From Bernardetiaceae bacterium (GTDB lineage Bacteria; Bacteroidota; Bacteroidia; Cytophagales; Thermoflexibacteraceae), in assembly GCA_025056255.1 (NCBI GenBank), contig JANWVT010000003.1:209181-273180 (forward strand): 64,000 bases of DNA, read 5' to 3'. Shown one piece after another: positions 10,401 through 18,286 of this stretch. Made by a program: the position numbers and the translations under genes. Every line of letters starts with the position of its first letter. Position 1 is the stretch's first letter. Below the pieces are notes generated by a model. The model saw only the letters and a program-made list of their open reading frames with translations. It was not told the DNA's origin and did not search any database.

Positions 10401-10542
10401 CAGTACCGGCATCGGCTCTGAAAGCCAAAAGCCCTTGGCCATTGTCATCATCGGCGGACTGGTTACGGCTACGCTCTTTACGCTGCTGGTGTTTCCTATC
10501 ATTTACCATATGGTACTGAAACGGCAAGACCGCATCAAATAA
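7447..10542 (+). CDS. czcA: CzcA-type heavy-metal efflux RND transporter
   Basis: Inner-membrane proton/metal antiporter, 1031 residues, with the usual two halves of six TM helices and two large periplasmic loops. The TM4 proton-relay motif reads DFGIIIDGAVVMVE, with Asp396, Asp402 and Glu409 corresponding to the essential Asp402, Asp408 and Glu415 of Cupriavidus CzcA. This DFG-type motif is known from the Zn/Co/Cd and Ni/Co branches. The Cu/Ag branch (CusA) lacks the DFG and has a different motif, so divalent cations are the likely substrate. It ends the regulator-kinase-czcCBA operon at a strong bidirectional hairpin. Confidence 0.93.
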   Translation: MNALIKNIISFSLKNRLFTFLWVVLLLIAGIVSFIRIPIEAFPDVTNTQIIIVTEWRGRSAEEVERFVTTPIEIALNSVQRKTSVRSITMFGLSVIKVIFDDDVEDFFARQQVNNQLFNVQLPEGVEPEVQPPYGPTGEIFRYILQSPQRDSRELLTLQNWTIDRELRSVPGVADVVAFGGQEKIYEITIDPVKLQRYNLTPLELYEAVSKANLNVGGDVIEKNGQAYVVRGIGLLDSRRDIENTIVDIFNDNPLLVKDVATVQETSAPRVGQAGFNDQNDIVEGIVVMRKGENPSAVLERVKAKIEELNTQILPSDVKMVTFYDRDNLMQYCTATVMHNLAEGIVLVTVIVFLFMADWRTTVIVAVVIPLSLLFAFFMLQLKGMSANLISLGAIDFGIIIDGAVVMVEGIFVALDHKAHQVGMQRFNRLAKLGLIKNTGIQMGKAIFFSKLIIISALLPIFSFEKVEGKMFSPLAWTLGFALLGALIFTLTLVPVLASFLLKRNVQEKEYFFTRWINHSVERAFRFTFGHKFITILVALVSFALTMFSTRWLGTEFLPQLNEGALWVTAELPMSMSLTESVELTNELRQKLRNFPEVKDVLSQTGRSNDGTDPNGFYFVQFQVDLIPKDRWRKGITIDHIIAEMDAELSRYQGILYNYSQPIIDNVAEAAAGIKAANAIKIYGNSLEQLDELANLVIDKIKDIPGVKDVGILRNIGQPEMSVILDEEKMAMYGVTKADAQTVIEMAVGGKTATVKYEGERKFDIRIRYRKDFRNNENDIMMLMIPTITGNKIPLKEIASIKQVTGPAFIYRDNTKRFIGVKFSVRERDLGSTIAEAQEKVKEIELPEGYRISWTGEFENQVRATQRLGQVTPVSLLLIFLLLFVMFGNVRDAAFVLINVPFALIGGILALHLTGINFGISAGVGFIALFGICVQNGVILISEFQKQHKALKNATEAILQSVKIRTRPVVMTALMAAIGLLPAATSTGIGSESQKPLAIVIIGGLVTATLFTLLVFPIIYHMVLKRQDRIK

Positions 10543-10578
10543 ACAAACGCAGCAGCTGCTTGACTGCTGCGTTTGTTT
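10541..10578. terminator. bidirectional terminator between czcA and the giant repeat protein gene
   Basis: Perfect 15-bp arms AAACAAACGCAGCAG (10541-10555) and CTGCTGCGTTTGTTT (10564-10578) enclose an 8-base loop. The first arm overlaps the czcA stop codon. The element sits between two convergent genes and can serve both. Confidence 0.75.
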
Positions 10579-10594
10579 AGTGAGAACAATGCCA

Positions 10595-13500
10595 TTACTG
10601 CGCTCCTACGACTACTTTCAACTGTTCGCGCTTGATGTTGCCGTCCAAGTCAAACAGTTCAATCATCAACAAATAAGGTCCGATGCGGGCTTTTGCGCCG
10701 TTGTCGGTAGTGCCGTCCCACGAAAGGAACATGCCCGGCGCAACGGTTTGCTGATTGAGCAGGGTACGCATCGGTCTGCCGGCTGCATCAAAAATTTGGA
10801 TAGTGGCTACTCCTCCCGTTGCCGCACAGTCCAAATGCAGCAGCATGAAATCCTGAAAACCGTCGCCATCGGGCGTAAATACCTGATTTTCAATGCGAAA
10901 ACAATCTTTTAGCGTGCTCAGTGCGCTTTGTCGCTCCGATTGGGAATTGAGGTAGGTAGGCGTGCCGAAGAAAGGCGCAGCAGCTGAAAACCAATTATTG
11001 CGGTCTTGTGTGGGCGCATTGAACGAAATGCGTTCCAGCGAAACACCTTCTTTGCGCTCCAACAGTGGAAAATGCCAGCGTTCCTGATAATCTAACCTGT
11101 CCATTAGTACGCTTTGTGGGGTGAGCAGACGTACAGAACCGTCGCTGTCGTTGTAAGACGGTAAATTGACTACCTGCACCAGTGAATCAATCGTGCGGCT
11201 GTACTGCTGTTTCAACTTTGCCAAATCGGGTGTCAGCACCAAATAGCTTTGCGGCGGCATGATGCGCATTTCCGTTGTGATGACGCGGTTGGTTGTCGCA
11301 TTGGCAATCACCCAATTTTGCAGGTTGATGAACTTGTCGGACTTGTTGTAAATCTCCACAAAGTCCACCCCGTTGGGCGGTGGATTGAACAGTATCTCAT
11401 TGATAATCAGGTCGCCTAAGGCTGCCTCTTGCGGCACAACAAAAGGAATCACGGGCGAATTAAACAGCGTATTACCTGCACAATCGCGCAGGTTACGGAC
11501 TTGCAGCGTAGCTCGTTCGCCCGGAGCAAGCACTTGCGGCAAAGTGAGCAGCACCTCATCGGGCTGCGCATAGCGGAAAGCAATCGTTCTGACAGTCAGC
11601 GAATTATTGAGCAGATAAACCGCCTGCACTGCTGCCAAACTGTCAATGGCTTCACTGAAAACTACGCGTACGGTGCGACCGTCTGCCGTTTCTACGCGCT
11701 GAATCTGCGGCGGTTGGCTGTCGGTCAGGGTGCTGCGAATGCTGTTCGGGGCGGCAGGCGTACCCCCCGAAGGATGTTCGGAAGCCTCCCAGTTGGCACT
11801 GCCGGCACATGGATTGCTCGTGTCGCGCATTTCCAAGCTCCAACCGCCGTCGCGTTTTTGCACATCGCTTATCCACATAGCGCGGTAGGCGACTTGATGC
11901 AGCAGCAAACCCTGCGCATTGCGCAGTTGCATCACGTCGGACGTGTTGCTCAAAGCTGCCCAACGATTCGGGGCAACTACGCGGTCTTCGGGCAGAAAGG
12001 TTCGGAACGCCGCCGCCGAACTGCTCGGACATAATATCATGTAGCTTTGCGGCAAAATATTCACATCTGGCAGCACACCCGTTGTGCCGTTCGCATTGTT
12101 CAGGCGTACCCCGTTGAGACTCAATACCTTGTTGCTTGCGTTGAAAATTTCCACGTATTCCGATTCGGGCAAACCTACCACCGGCGAAGGGTCGGGCATG
12201 AGTTCAGTCATCAGCAACTCAAACTTTTGCGGCGTTGCGCCCAAGCCGAAGTTAAAGCCTGCCTGCACAATCGCATTGCCGGAACAGTCGCGCACTTCGC
12301 GGACAGTAATGCGATTCAATGCGCCACGTTCTACCGGACGGAACAGTTGCAAAATGACCGTCTGCTCATTCAAAACCTGTACGGAATCCACAAGCAAGCC
12401 ATTGGTAAGCAAATAGTTAGCTCGCGGCAGCAGGCTTGCGCTGTCCATCGGTTCGTTGAAGGTGATGCGCAGCAATCGTTCATTCAGCACGCGCACCTCC
12501 TGTACCTGCGGCGGTGTGCGGTCAGGGTTCGGGCGGCGCACACTGTTTGCGCTGCCGGGCGTTCCTCCTCTGGCATCAACCGATGAAACCCAATTCGTAG
12601 CCTGTTGGCAAGGCTGGTCGGTATCCATCATTTCCAAACTCCAACCGCCGTCGCGTTTGACTGCTTCGTGCCAACCTACCTGATAGTTAATGCCGTGAAT
12701 CAAGTTGCCTAAATGCCTGATTTCCAACAGTTCGCCACTATTGGAAAGAGCGGGGAAATTGGCTACGCCTACCACTCGCGCCGCAGGAACGGCAGCGGCA
12801 ATTTGCGATGCGGCACTCGTATTCGCCAACACGATATAGCCGCGGGCGGCAATGACTATCGGCGGCAAACGCAAACTGAAATTGCTTTCGGGTTTGGTGA
12901 ATGATACGCCTGCCAAGCTGATGAGTGCATCGGTGTTGTTGTAAAGCTCAATATATTCACGGTCAGGCAGTTGCACAGGGGGCGAAGGGTCAGACATGAT
13001 TTCCGTGATGAGCAACTCGTGGCGAACGGGCGCACGACCGATGCCGAAAGTGGTGCGCAAGCTGCTTGCATTCAACAAGTTACCGGCACAATCGCGCAGA
13101 TTTTCCAATAAAACGACTTCATACAAACGTCCTGCCTGCGGAGCTTCCGCCAAAGTCAGTTGCACCATGCGGTTGTTCTGTAATTCCAGACTGCGAATCG
13201 CAATGGCAGGCTCTATGCGATAGTTGGCAAGCGTAACCAATGCAGTGCTGTCCATTCTTTCGCTGAAAGTCAGCGTCAAGTTGCTGCCCGTTAATTGTAC
13301 GTTTACAAGTTCGGGCGATATGCGGTCGGGGTTGGAGGCCGCTACCGAATTGGGCTGCCCGGGCGTTCCGCCACTTGGGTGCACCGATGCCGTCCAGTTT
13401 TCTGCTTCGCTGCAAAGGTTGTCTGGGTCAATCATTTCCAAACTCCAACCGCCGTTGCGCTTCACAGGGTCGGTGTACCAATCTACCCGATAAGTAACTT

Positions 13501-16500
13501 CATGTAACACCAAGCCATTGACAGACAAGGCTAAACGCTCACCCGTATTATTCAGCGAAGGAAAACTCGTAACACCAATGACACGCTGTGGCTCAGGGCG
13601 ATGGCGCTGGAAGCTATCCACCCGTGAAGTCGCGCAGAGCACTGCATACTGCCGCGGCGACAGGAACACATTTGGCAAACGGACTGTTGCATTGTCATCA
13701 CTCAATTGTACATTTTGAAGGCTGATGAGGTCGTCGGAATTGTTGTAAATCTCAATGAATTCCGCCAATGGCAAGCCCACTTTGGGTGTTTCATCTGCCA
13801 AAATTTCAGTGATGAGTAACTCGCCGCGCTGTGGGTTGCGCCCGATGCCTAAGTTTTGGGCAAAAGGTGTAAGCAAGTTGCCCGCACAGTCGCGCAGGTT
13901 GCTGATTTGCAAGCGATACGCCAGTGCAGGATTGAGCGGTTGGGCAAGCAAAAGCCGCACCTGACGGCGGCTTACAACCTGTATCTCGCGGATTTGTGCG
14001 CCTTGCGTAAGCGTGTAGGAAGCCGTTTGCCGTATCGTTTCCGCCGTAATCAGTTCGGAAAACTGCACTTCAATTTCGCGCTCGTTGCGCAGCGTTGCCG
14101 AAGTTACGCGGGGCGGCGTATTGTCTTGCACCGTGCCGCGTACCGAATTGGGCGCACCGGGCGTGCCTCCGCTCGGATGCACCGATGCCCGCCAGTTTTG
14201 CTCCTCTGCACAGAAGTTGGTCAGGTCAATCATTTCCAAGCTCCAACCGCCGCGTTGTTTGTCTGCATCGCCGTACCATGCGGAAGAGTAGCGCACCGCA
14301 TCTATTTCAAAGCCCGCCGTATCGGTCAGGGAAAGTTGCGCGCCGCCATCGGCTAAAACGGGGAAGCTCGTAACACCTACGCCGCGACTGCCAAAATTGG
14401 CAGCGCGGGTCGTGCTTGTCAATACCAGTGATTCATTGGGCGCAATCGTGCGATTCGGCAGCGGAAACAGGCGCGTTTCATAGCCTAACTGAGTGGTATT
14501 CAGGCGGATAAGGTCGCCTGTCAGGTTAGTAATTTCTATGTATTCCCCGCGATTGACTGTAATAGGGCTGCCCGCGGGGGGAATAGGATTCGCCATGATT
14601 TCGCTGATGCGCAAATCGCGGGGGCGAATGCTTCTGCCAATGCCAATACGTGCCGTATCGGGCGCAACATTGCCGATGCAATCTGCTATATTGTTGATAA
14701 TCAACAAGTACTGCCTTGCGCTGTCCAAAGGTGCGGAAAGGCGCAGGCGCACATTCAAGGTATCGGAAGGCGTAACTGTTTGAATACTCGGTACAGTTCC
14801 ACCCGACAGGCGATAGTTCGCAGTGCGGGACAAAATCGTGCGGCTCACAGGCTCACTCAGGCGGATTTGCAGGGTTTGCGCATCGGCAACCGTGAACGAA
14901 GCAATGCGCGGCGGGGTCTTGTCGGGATGATTGCCCAACAGCGAATTGGGTTTGCCGGGCGTACCGCCGCGCTCATCTACCGATGCGTACCAATTGTTGG
15001 CAGGTTCGCAGGTATTTTCTTTCAAATCAACTCGTTCCAGCGTCCAGCCGCCGTTGCGTTTCACCGCATCGCGATACCATGTATCGCTGTACCGCAGCGA
15101 ATCAATCACTTGGTCGTCCATGTCCAACAGGCGTATGCTCTCACCCGAATTGGTCAGTGCCCGCCACGGATTCAGCCCGATGACGCGCCCGAAGGGACGC
15201 CATGATTCCACCGCATTGGCAGGGCAAAGGATGACATATTCGCCCGGCGCGATACTGCCTTCGCCCAAAGCCGTTGCGCCCGACTCATCGGCGAATTTGA
15301 TGCTCAACAGGTCAAAAGACGTAGCGGACGCGTTGTAAATTTCTATGAATTCGGTTTCGGGCAGTGCCACAACGGGCGTAGGGTCTGCCATAATTTCGGT
15401 GATAATCAGTTCATTGCGGCGCGGTTGCGTTGGGCGGCGGAAGGTCAGCGTAGCAGCGGGCATGGTATTGCGCAATACATCCTGCACGTTTTGCACCGTC
15501 AGCGTATAACTGATGCCGTCCTGCAAACGACTGCTTAACCTGAGTTCAACTTCCGTACCACGCAGCACGGCACTTGTCGGTCTGCCGATGCCGCCCGAAA
15601 TGTTGTAGTGGTTCAAGGCTTCGGCAGTGGCACGGTCTAAGACTTTGTTGAAAACAACCAGGATGCGGTCGGGTGCCAGCACACGCACGGCAGTAGCCTG
15701 CGGTGGGCGGCGGTCTAAGGTAAACTCTTGCACCGACTGCGGTACATAGCGACGGCAAACTGCTTCAAATCCGCCCAGCGTAATGGTATAGCTTTGATTC
15801 TCAACAAAATCATTGGCAAAAAACAGCGTTACAACGGCAGGATTTTGAGTGCTGCGCACAGCGGAAACGGGTTTCAAATTGGTATCGCCGTTAAGAAAAT
15901 AGCTGTTTTCATTTTCTACTGCTGCGGCAGGCATTTCTTCGGAAAACACAATTTCCAGCAACTTAGATGTGCGCGGGAAAACCTGTGTAACGTAAGTCGT
16001 GAAAGTCAGGCTTTGGGTAGCCGGCTGCATGGTGTTACCGTTCAAATCTGCCACATTGCGCACGGTCAGGTTGTAGCTCTGCTCTTGTGTCATCGGGTTG
16101 GGATAGGTGAGCCGCACCACTTGGGGTGAAACCACCTGCACCGCAGGCGTACCGCTGATGCCAGAAAGTACATAACTATTTGCCAATGAGGCTATTGTCG
16201 CCTGTACAGGCTCCGTAAAACGCACCTCAATTTCACGGCGACTTAGAATGAATGCCTCTCCGACTTTGGGCGCAATGGTGTTAAAGGTGCGCGACTGCAC
16301 AGCTACCCGATTGCCACCAACGTCAGCAATATTGCTGATTTGCAATCTGAAATTTTTATCATCGGGCAGCGGCGCAGCAGTTGTCAGGTAAACCACTGAC
16401 GGATTCACCGGACAAAGTGCTACTGATGCAAGGCTAATCACCTGATTATCCGTTGTATTGGTCAGTTCAAAATTTGCCGGAACGATACTCGCTGCACCTA

Positions 16501-18187
16501 AGGCTTCGCTGAATCGCAATTCCAAAACAGTGGATGAGCGGTGCAAAAGTTGCTGCCATTCGGGCGCATCGGGGTCGTAGCGCACGGCTATGTTGTTGGT
16601 GCTCATCGTATTACCTGCCAAATCTCGCACACCTGCCACACGCAACGTCAGCGGGGTATTGGCAGGCACGGGCTGGGCAAACGTGATGACCACAATATTG
16701 GTATTGACAGGGTCGCGCTCTGCCCGTAGCGGAAAGCCGATACCATTGCTCAGCGAATAATTATTAACCAATTGCGCCGTAATTGGCTCTACAGGTTCGG
16801 AAAAAGTAATTTCAATTTGCGTAGCCGAAAGGAATCGCCAGCCTGTCAGGTCATTGACTGTCGGGGCGCGGGTGTCGCGCTGAAAGACGATGCTTGCACT
16901 GCTCATTGCATTGCCCAACAAGTCGCGTACGCCGTTGATTATCAGCATCTGATTGCTGTTTTCGGGGAAATTGGTGTTAAAGAGCAAATGCACCAACGCA
17001 GGATTGGCAGCATCGCGGACGGCTGCCCGCGGCGGATTGCCATTCCATGTGTAATTGGCTAAGGCGGTGGCGCTTGCCTGTTCTACGGGTTCATCAAACA
17101 GCACATCCAGCGACTGCGGCGCCACTACGTTCGCTCGCAAGACCTTAGGCGCCAACACATCGTTGAACGTAAAGGCAAAGTCGGGAATGCTTGCCGATAC
17201 ATTGCCGTAAATATCGGTGAGGTTTTGGCTCTGCAGCGTGTAGTTATTGCCTGCCGCAAAATCAAACGGGAAACTCACATACACGGAAAATTCATCTTCG
17301 GCTGGCAGTACCTGCGTAGCTGCCACCCCACCGATGGAAAAAACAGCCGACTGCCGCAGCGCATTAATGTCCATCAGTTCGTTAAACCGCACCCGAATTT
17401 GTCTGGTATTTGAGCCGTTGACAGCACTGACAGTAGTAGGAATGGTATTGACATAGCTCTGAATCGCCAGATTATCCACCTGAAACATGGCATTGCGCCC
17501 TGCTGCACTGTATCGGTGATGGAAACCGAAAAATTGCGTAGCAGTGTGCGTGTCATCTGTTGCACTGCCTTGGTACACATCATTGACAAAAACCAACCAA
17601 CGCCCACCTGCCAAGCGAATAACCTGTACGCGAATCGGCTGAGGAAGCGTGCTTAAATTGGTCAGTGTACCGCCGGATATGTTCAAATTGCTGTTGGAAG
17701 ATGTACCGCTCCGCCACAGCTCTATATTATCCAGCAAACGTAAATGGTAGCCGTTGAGTGCGCCGTCTATATCCGCTGCACTGCTTACCAAGAAAACCCG
17801 CCCGTGATTGTCGGCATTGACGTTGGTGCTGTTCCATGCTACTCCATTGTACCAAAAATCAAAACGCCACTCCAAAGGCTGTGCATTGAGGTTGCCTATG
17901 TTGAGTGGCGTTTGTGCATAAATGCGGCGTGTGCCTGTGCCTCCTGTTGGACCGTTTGCGCGCAGTACACGGTTACTGCCCGACAGGATGGGCGTTGAAA
18001 AGAACGGTGGCGTTCCCGTAGTCGGGTTTACCGTAACCGTTGTCCACGCAGGTGCAGGATTGCCCGATATGTAGCTGTTAAAATTATCATTGAAAGGAAT
18101 TTGAGCGATAGCCGCAGCAGATAGGGCAGCAATCATTAGCACAGCCAGTCGGAAGGCTTTCTTTAAAGAATTAGCCGATACCATCAA
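10595..18187 (-). CDS. giant secreted protein with 12 Ig-like and 6 lamin-tail domains
   Basis: A 2530-residue exported protein. Signal peptide at 1-28; a concanavalin-like region at about 30-245; then seven SbsA-type Ig-like domains (about 250-920), each with an F(S/T)EP-like strand and a final D-x-x-GN turn. From about 923, lamin-tail domains (ITEIM.DP.P......EFIEIYN) begin about every 267 residues: roughly 923, 1190, 1455, 1722, 1990 and 2258. The first five are each followed by one Ig-like domain. The C-terminal ~95 residues (FTPDGDGFQD...WDGTTDNG) resemble CHU_C/FlgD-like terminal domains, consistent with T9SS type-B export or gliding-associated surface display. Function unknown; adhesion or surface scaffolding is plausible. 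It appears monocistronic. Confidence 0.88.
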   Translation of the reverse strand: MMVSANSLKKAFRLAVLMIAALSAAAIAQIPFNDNFNSYISGNPAPAWTTVTVNPTTGTPPFFSTPILSGSNRVLRANGPTGGTGTRRIYAQTPLNIGNLNAQPLEWRFDFWYNGVAWNSTNVNADNHGRVFLVSSAADIDGALNGYHLRLLDNIELWRSGTSSNSNLNISGGTLTNLSTLPQPIRVQVIRLAGGRWLVFVNDVYQGSATDDTHTATQFFGFHHRYSAAGRNAMFQVDNLAIQSYVNTIPTTVSAVNGSNTRQIRVRFNELMDINALRQSAVFSIGGVAATQVLPAEDEFSVYVSFPFDFAAGNNYTLQSQNLTDIYGNVSASIPDFAFTFNDVLAPKVLRANVVAPQSLDVLFDEPVEQASATALANYTWNGNPPRAAVRDAANPALVHLLFNTNFPENSNQMLIINGVRDLLGNAMSSASIVFQRDTRAPTVNDLTGWRFLSATQIEITFSEPVEPITAQLVNNYSLSNGIGFPLRAERDPVNTNIVVITFAQPVPANTPLTLRVAGVRDLAGNTMSTNNIAVRYDPDAPEWQQLLHRSSTVLELRFSEALGAASIVPANFELTNTTDNQVISLASVALCPVNPSVVYLTTAAPLPDDKNFRLQISNIADVGGNRVAVQSRTFNTIAPKVGEAFILSRREIEVRFTEPVQATIASLANSYVLSGISGTPAVQVVSPQVVRLTYPNPMTQEQSYNLTVRNVADLNGNTMQPATQSLTFTTYVTQVFPRTSKLLEIVFSEEMPAAAVENENSYFLNGDTNLKPVSAVRSTQNPAVVTLFFANDFVENQSYTITLGGFEAVCRRYVPQSVQEFTLDRRPPQATAVRVLAPDRILVVFNKVLDRATAEALNHYNISGGIGRPTSAVLRGTEVELRLSSRLQDGISYTLTVQNVQDVLRNTMPAATLTFRRPTQPRRNELIITEIMADPTPVVALPETEFIEIYNASATSFDLLSIKFADESGATALGEGSIAPGEYVILCPANAVESWRPFGRVIGLNPWRALTNSGESIRLLDMDDQVIDSLRYSDTWYRDAVKRNGGWTLERVDLKENTCEPANNWYASVDERGGTPGKPNSLLGNHPDKTPPRIASFTVADAQTLQIRLSEPVSRTILSRTANYRLSGGTVPSIQTVTPSDTLNVRLRLSAPLDSARQYLLIINNIADCIGNVAPDTARIGIGRSIRPRDLRISEIMANPIPPAGSPITVNRGEYIEITNLTGDLIRLNTTQLGYETRLFPLPNRTIAPNESLVLTSTTRAANFGSRGVGVTSFPVLADGGAQLSLTDTAGFEIDAVRYSSAWYGDADKQRGGWSLEMIDLTNFCAEEQNWRASVHPSGGTPGAPNSVRGTVQDNTPPRVTSATLRNEREIEVQFSELITAETIRQTASYTLTQGAQIREIQVVSRRQVRLLLAQPLNPALAYRLQISNLRDCAGNLLTPFAQNLGIGRNPQRGELLITEILADETPKVGLPLAEFIEIYNNSDDLISLQNVQLSDDNATVRLPNVFLSPRQYAVLCATSRVDSFQRHRPEPQRVIGVTSFPSLNNTGERLALSVNGLVLHEVTYRVDWYTDPVKRNGGWSLEMIDPDNLCSEAENWTASVHPSGGTPGQPNSVAASNPDRISPELVNVQLTGSNLTLTFSERMDSTALVTLANYRIEPAIAIRSLELQNNRMVQLTLAEAPQAGRLYEVVLLENLRDCAGNLLNASSLRTTFGIGRAPVRHELLITEIMSDPSPPVQLPDREYIELYNNTDALISLAGVSFTKPESNFSLRLPPIVIAARGYIVLANTSAASQIAAAVPAARVVGVANFPALSNSGELLEIRHLGNLIHGINYQVGWHEAVKRDGGWSLEMMDTDQPCQQATNWVSSVDARGGTPGSANSVRRPNPDRTPPQVQEVRVLNERLLRITFNEPMDSASLLPRANYLLTNGLLVDSVQVLNEQTVILQLFRPVERGALNRITVREVRDCSGNAIVQAGFNFGLGATPQKFELLMTELMPDPSPVVGLPESEYVEIFNASNKVLSLNGVRLNNANGTTGVLPDVNILPQSYMILCPSSSAAAFRTFLPEDRVVAPNRWAALSNTSDVMQLRNAQGLLLHQVAYRAMWISDVQKRDGGWSLEMRDTSNPCAGSANWEASEHPSGGTPAAPNSIRSTLTDSQPPQIQRVETADGRTVRVVFSEAIDSLAAVQAVYLLNNSLTVRTIAFRYAQPDEVLLTLPQVLAPGERATLQVRNLRDCAGNTLFNSPVIPFVVPQEAALGDLIINEILFNPPPNGVDFVEIYNKSDKFINLQNWVIANATTNRVITTEMRIMPPQSYLVLTPDLAKLKQQYSRTIDSLVQVVNLPSYNDSDGSVRLLTPQSVLMDRLDYQERWHFPLLERKEGVSLERISFNAPTQDRNNWFSAAAPFFGTPTYLNSQSERQSALSTLKDCFRIENQVFTPDGDGFQDFMLLHLDCAATGGVATIQIFDAAGRPMRTLLNQQTVAPGMFLSWDGTTDNGAKARIGPYLLMIELFDLDGNIKREQLKVVVGAQ
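11400..15450 (-). repeat. tandem ~0.8 kb coding repeats (lamin-tail plus Ig-like modules)
   Basis: A conserved tract encoding GGWSLEM (plus-strand core TTTCCAA(G/A)CTCCAACCGCCG) recurs at 11830, 12631, 13435 and 14233, with a diverged copy near 15034. Spacings are therefore 801, 804, 798 and about 801 bases. Each unit encodes one lamin-tail and one Ig-like domain and ends with an HPSGGTPG.PNS-like linker. The similarity at DNA level could allow unequal recombination and changes in copy number. Confidence 0.85.
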
Positions 18188-18258
18188 TCATACATTTGGT
18201 CTTAGAAAGTTACATCTTTTAGCACAACCCGCCAACCAAAAAAGGGGGTATGATTGTT

Positions 18259-18266
18259 TATCTTTG
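18259..18266 (+). promoter_or_regulatory. -7 promoter box TATCTTTG upstream of the AAA-ATPase-like gene
   Basis: A perfect TAnnTTTG box lies 20 bases before the ATG at 18287. No clear -33 TTTG is seen. Its position downstream of the TTG at 18254 argues that the ATG at 18287 is the true start. Confidence 0.35.
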
Positions 18267-18286
18267 CAAAGAAGCCTCCTAAAACC

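Noticed and set aside
11429..12034. Long plus-strand frames opposite the giant repeat protein (also 12047-12586, 13856-14356, 14780-15205)
   Set aside because: They are antisense shadows of the GC-richer repeat gene, with Arg/Gln/His-heavy composition and no domain features.
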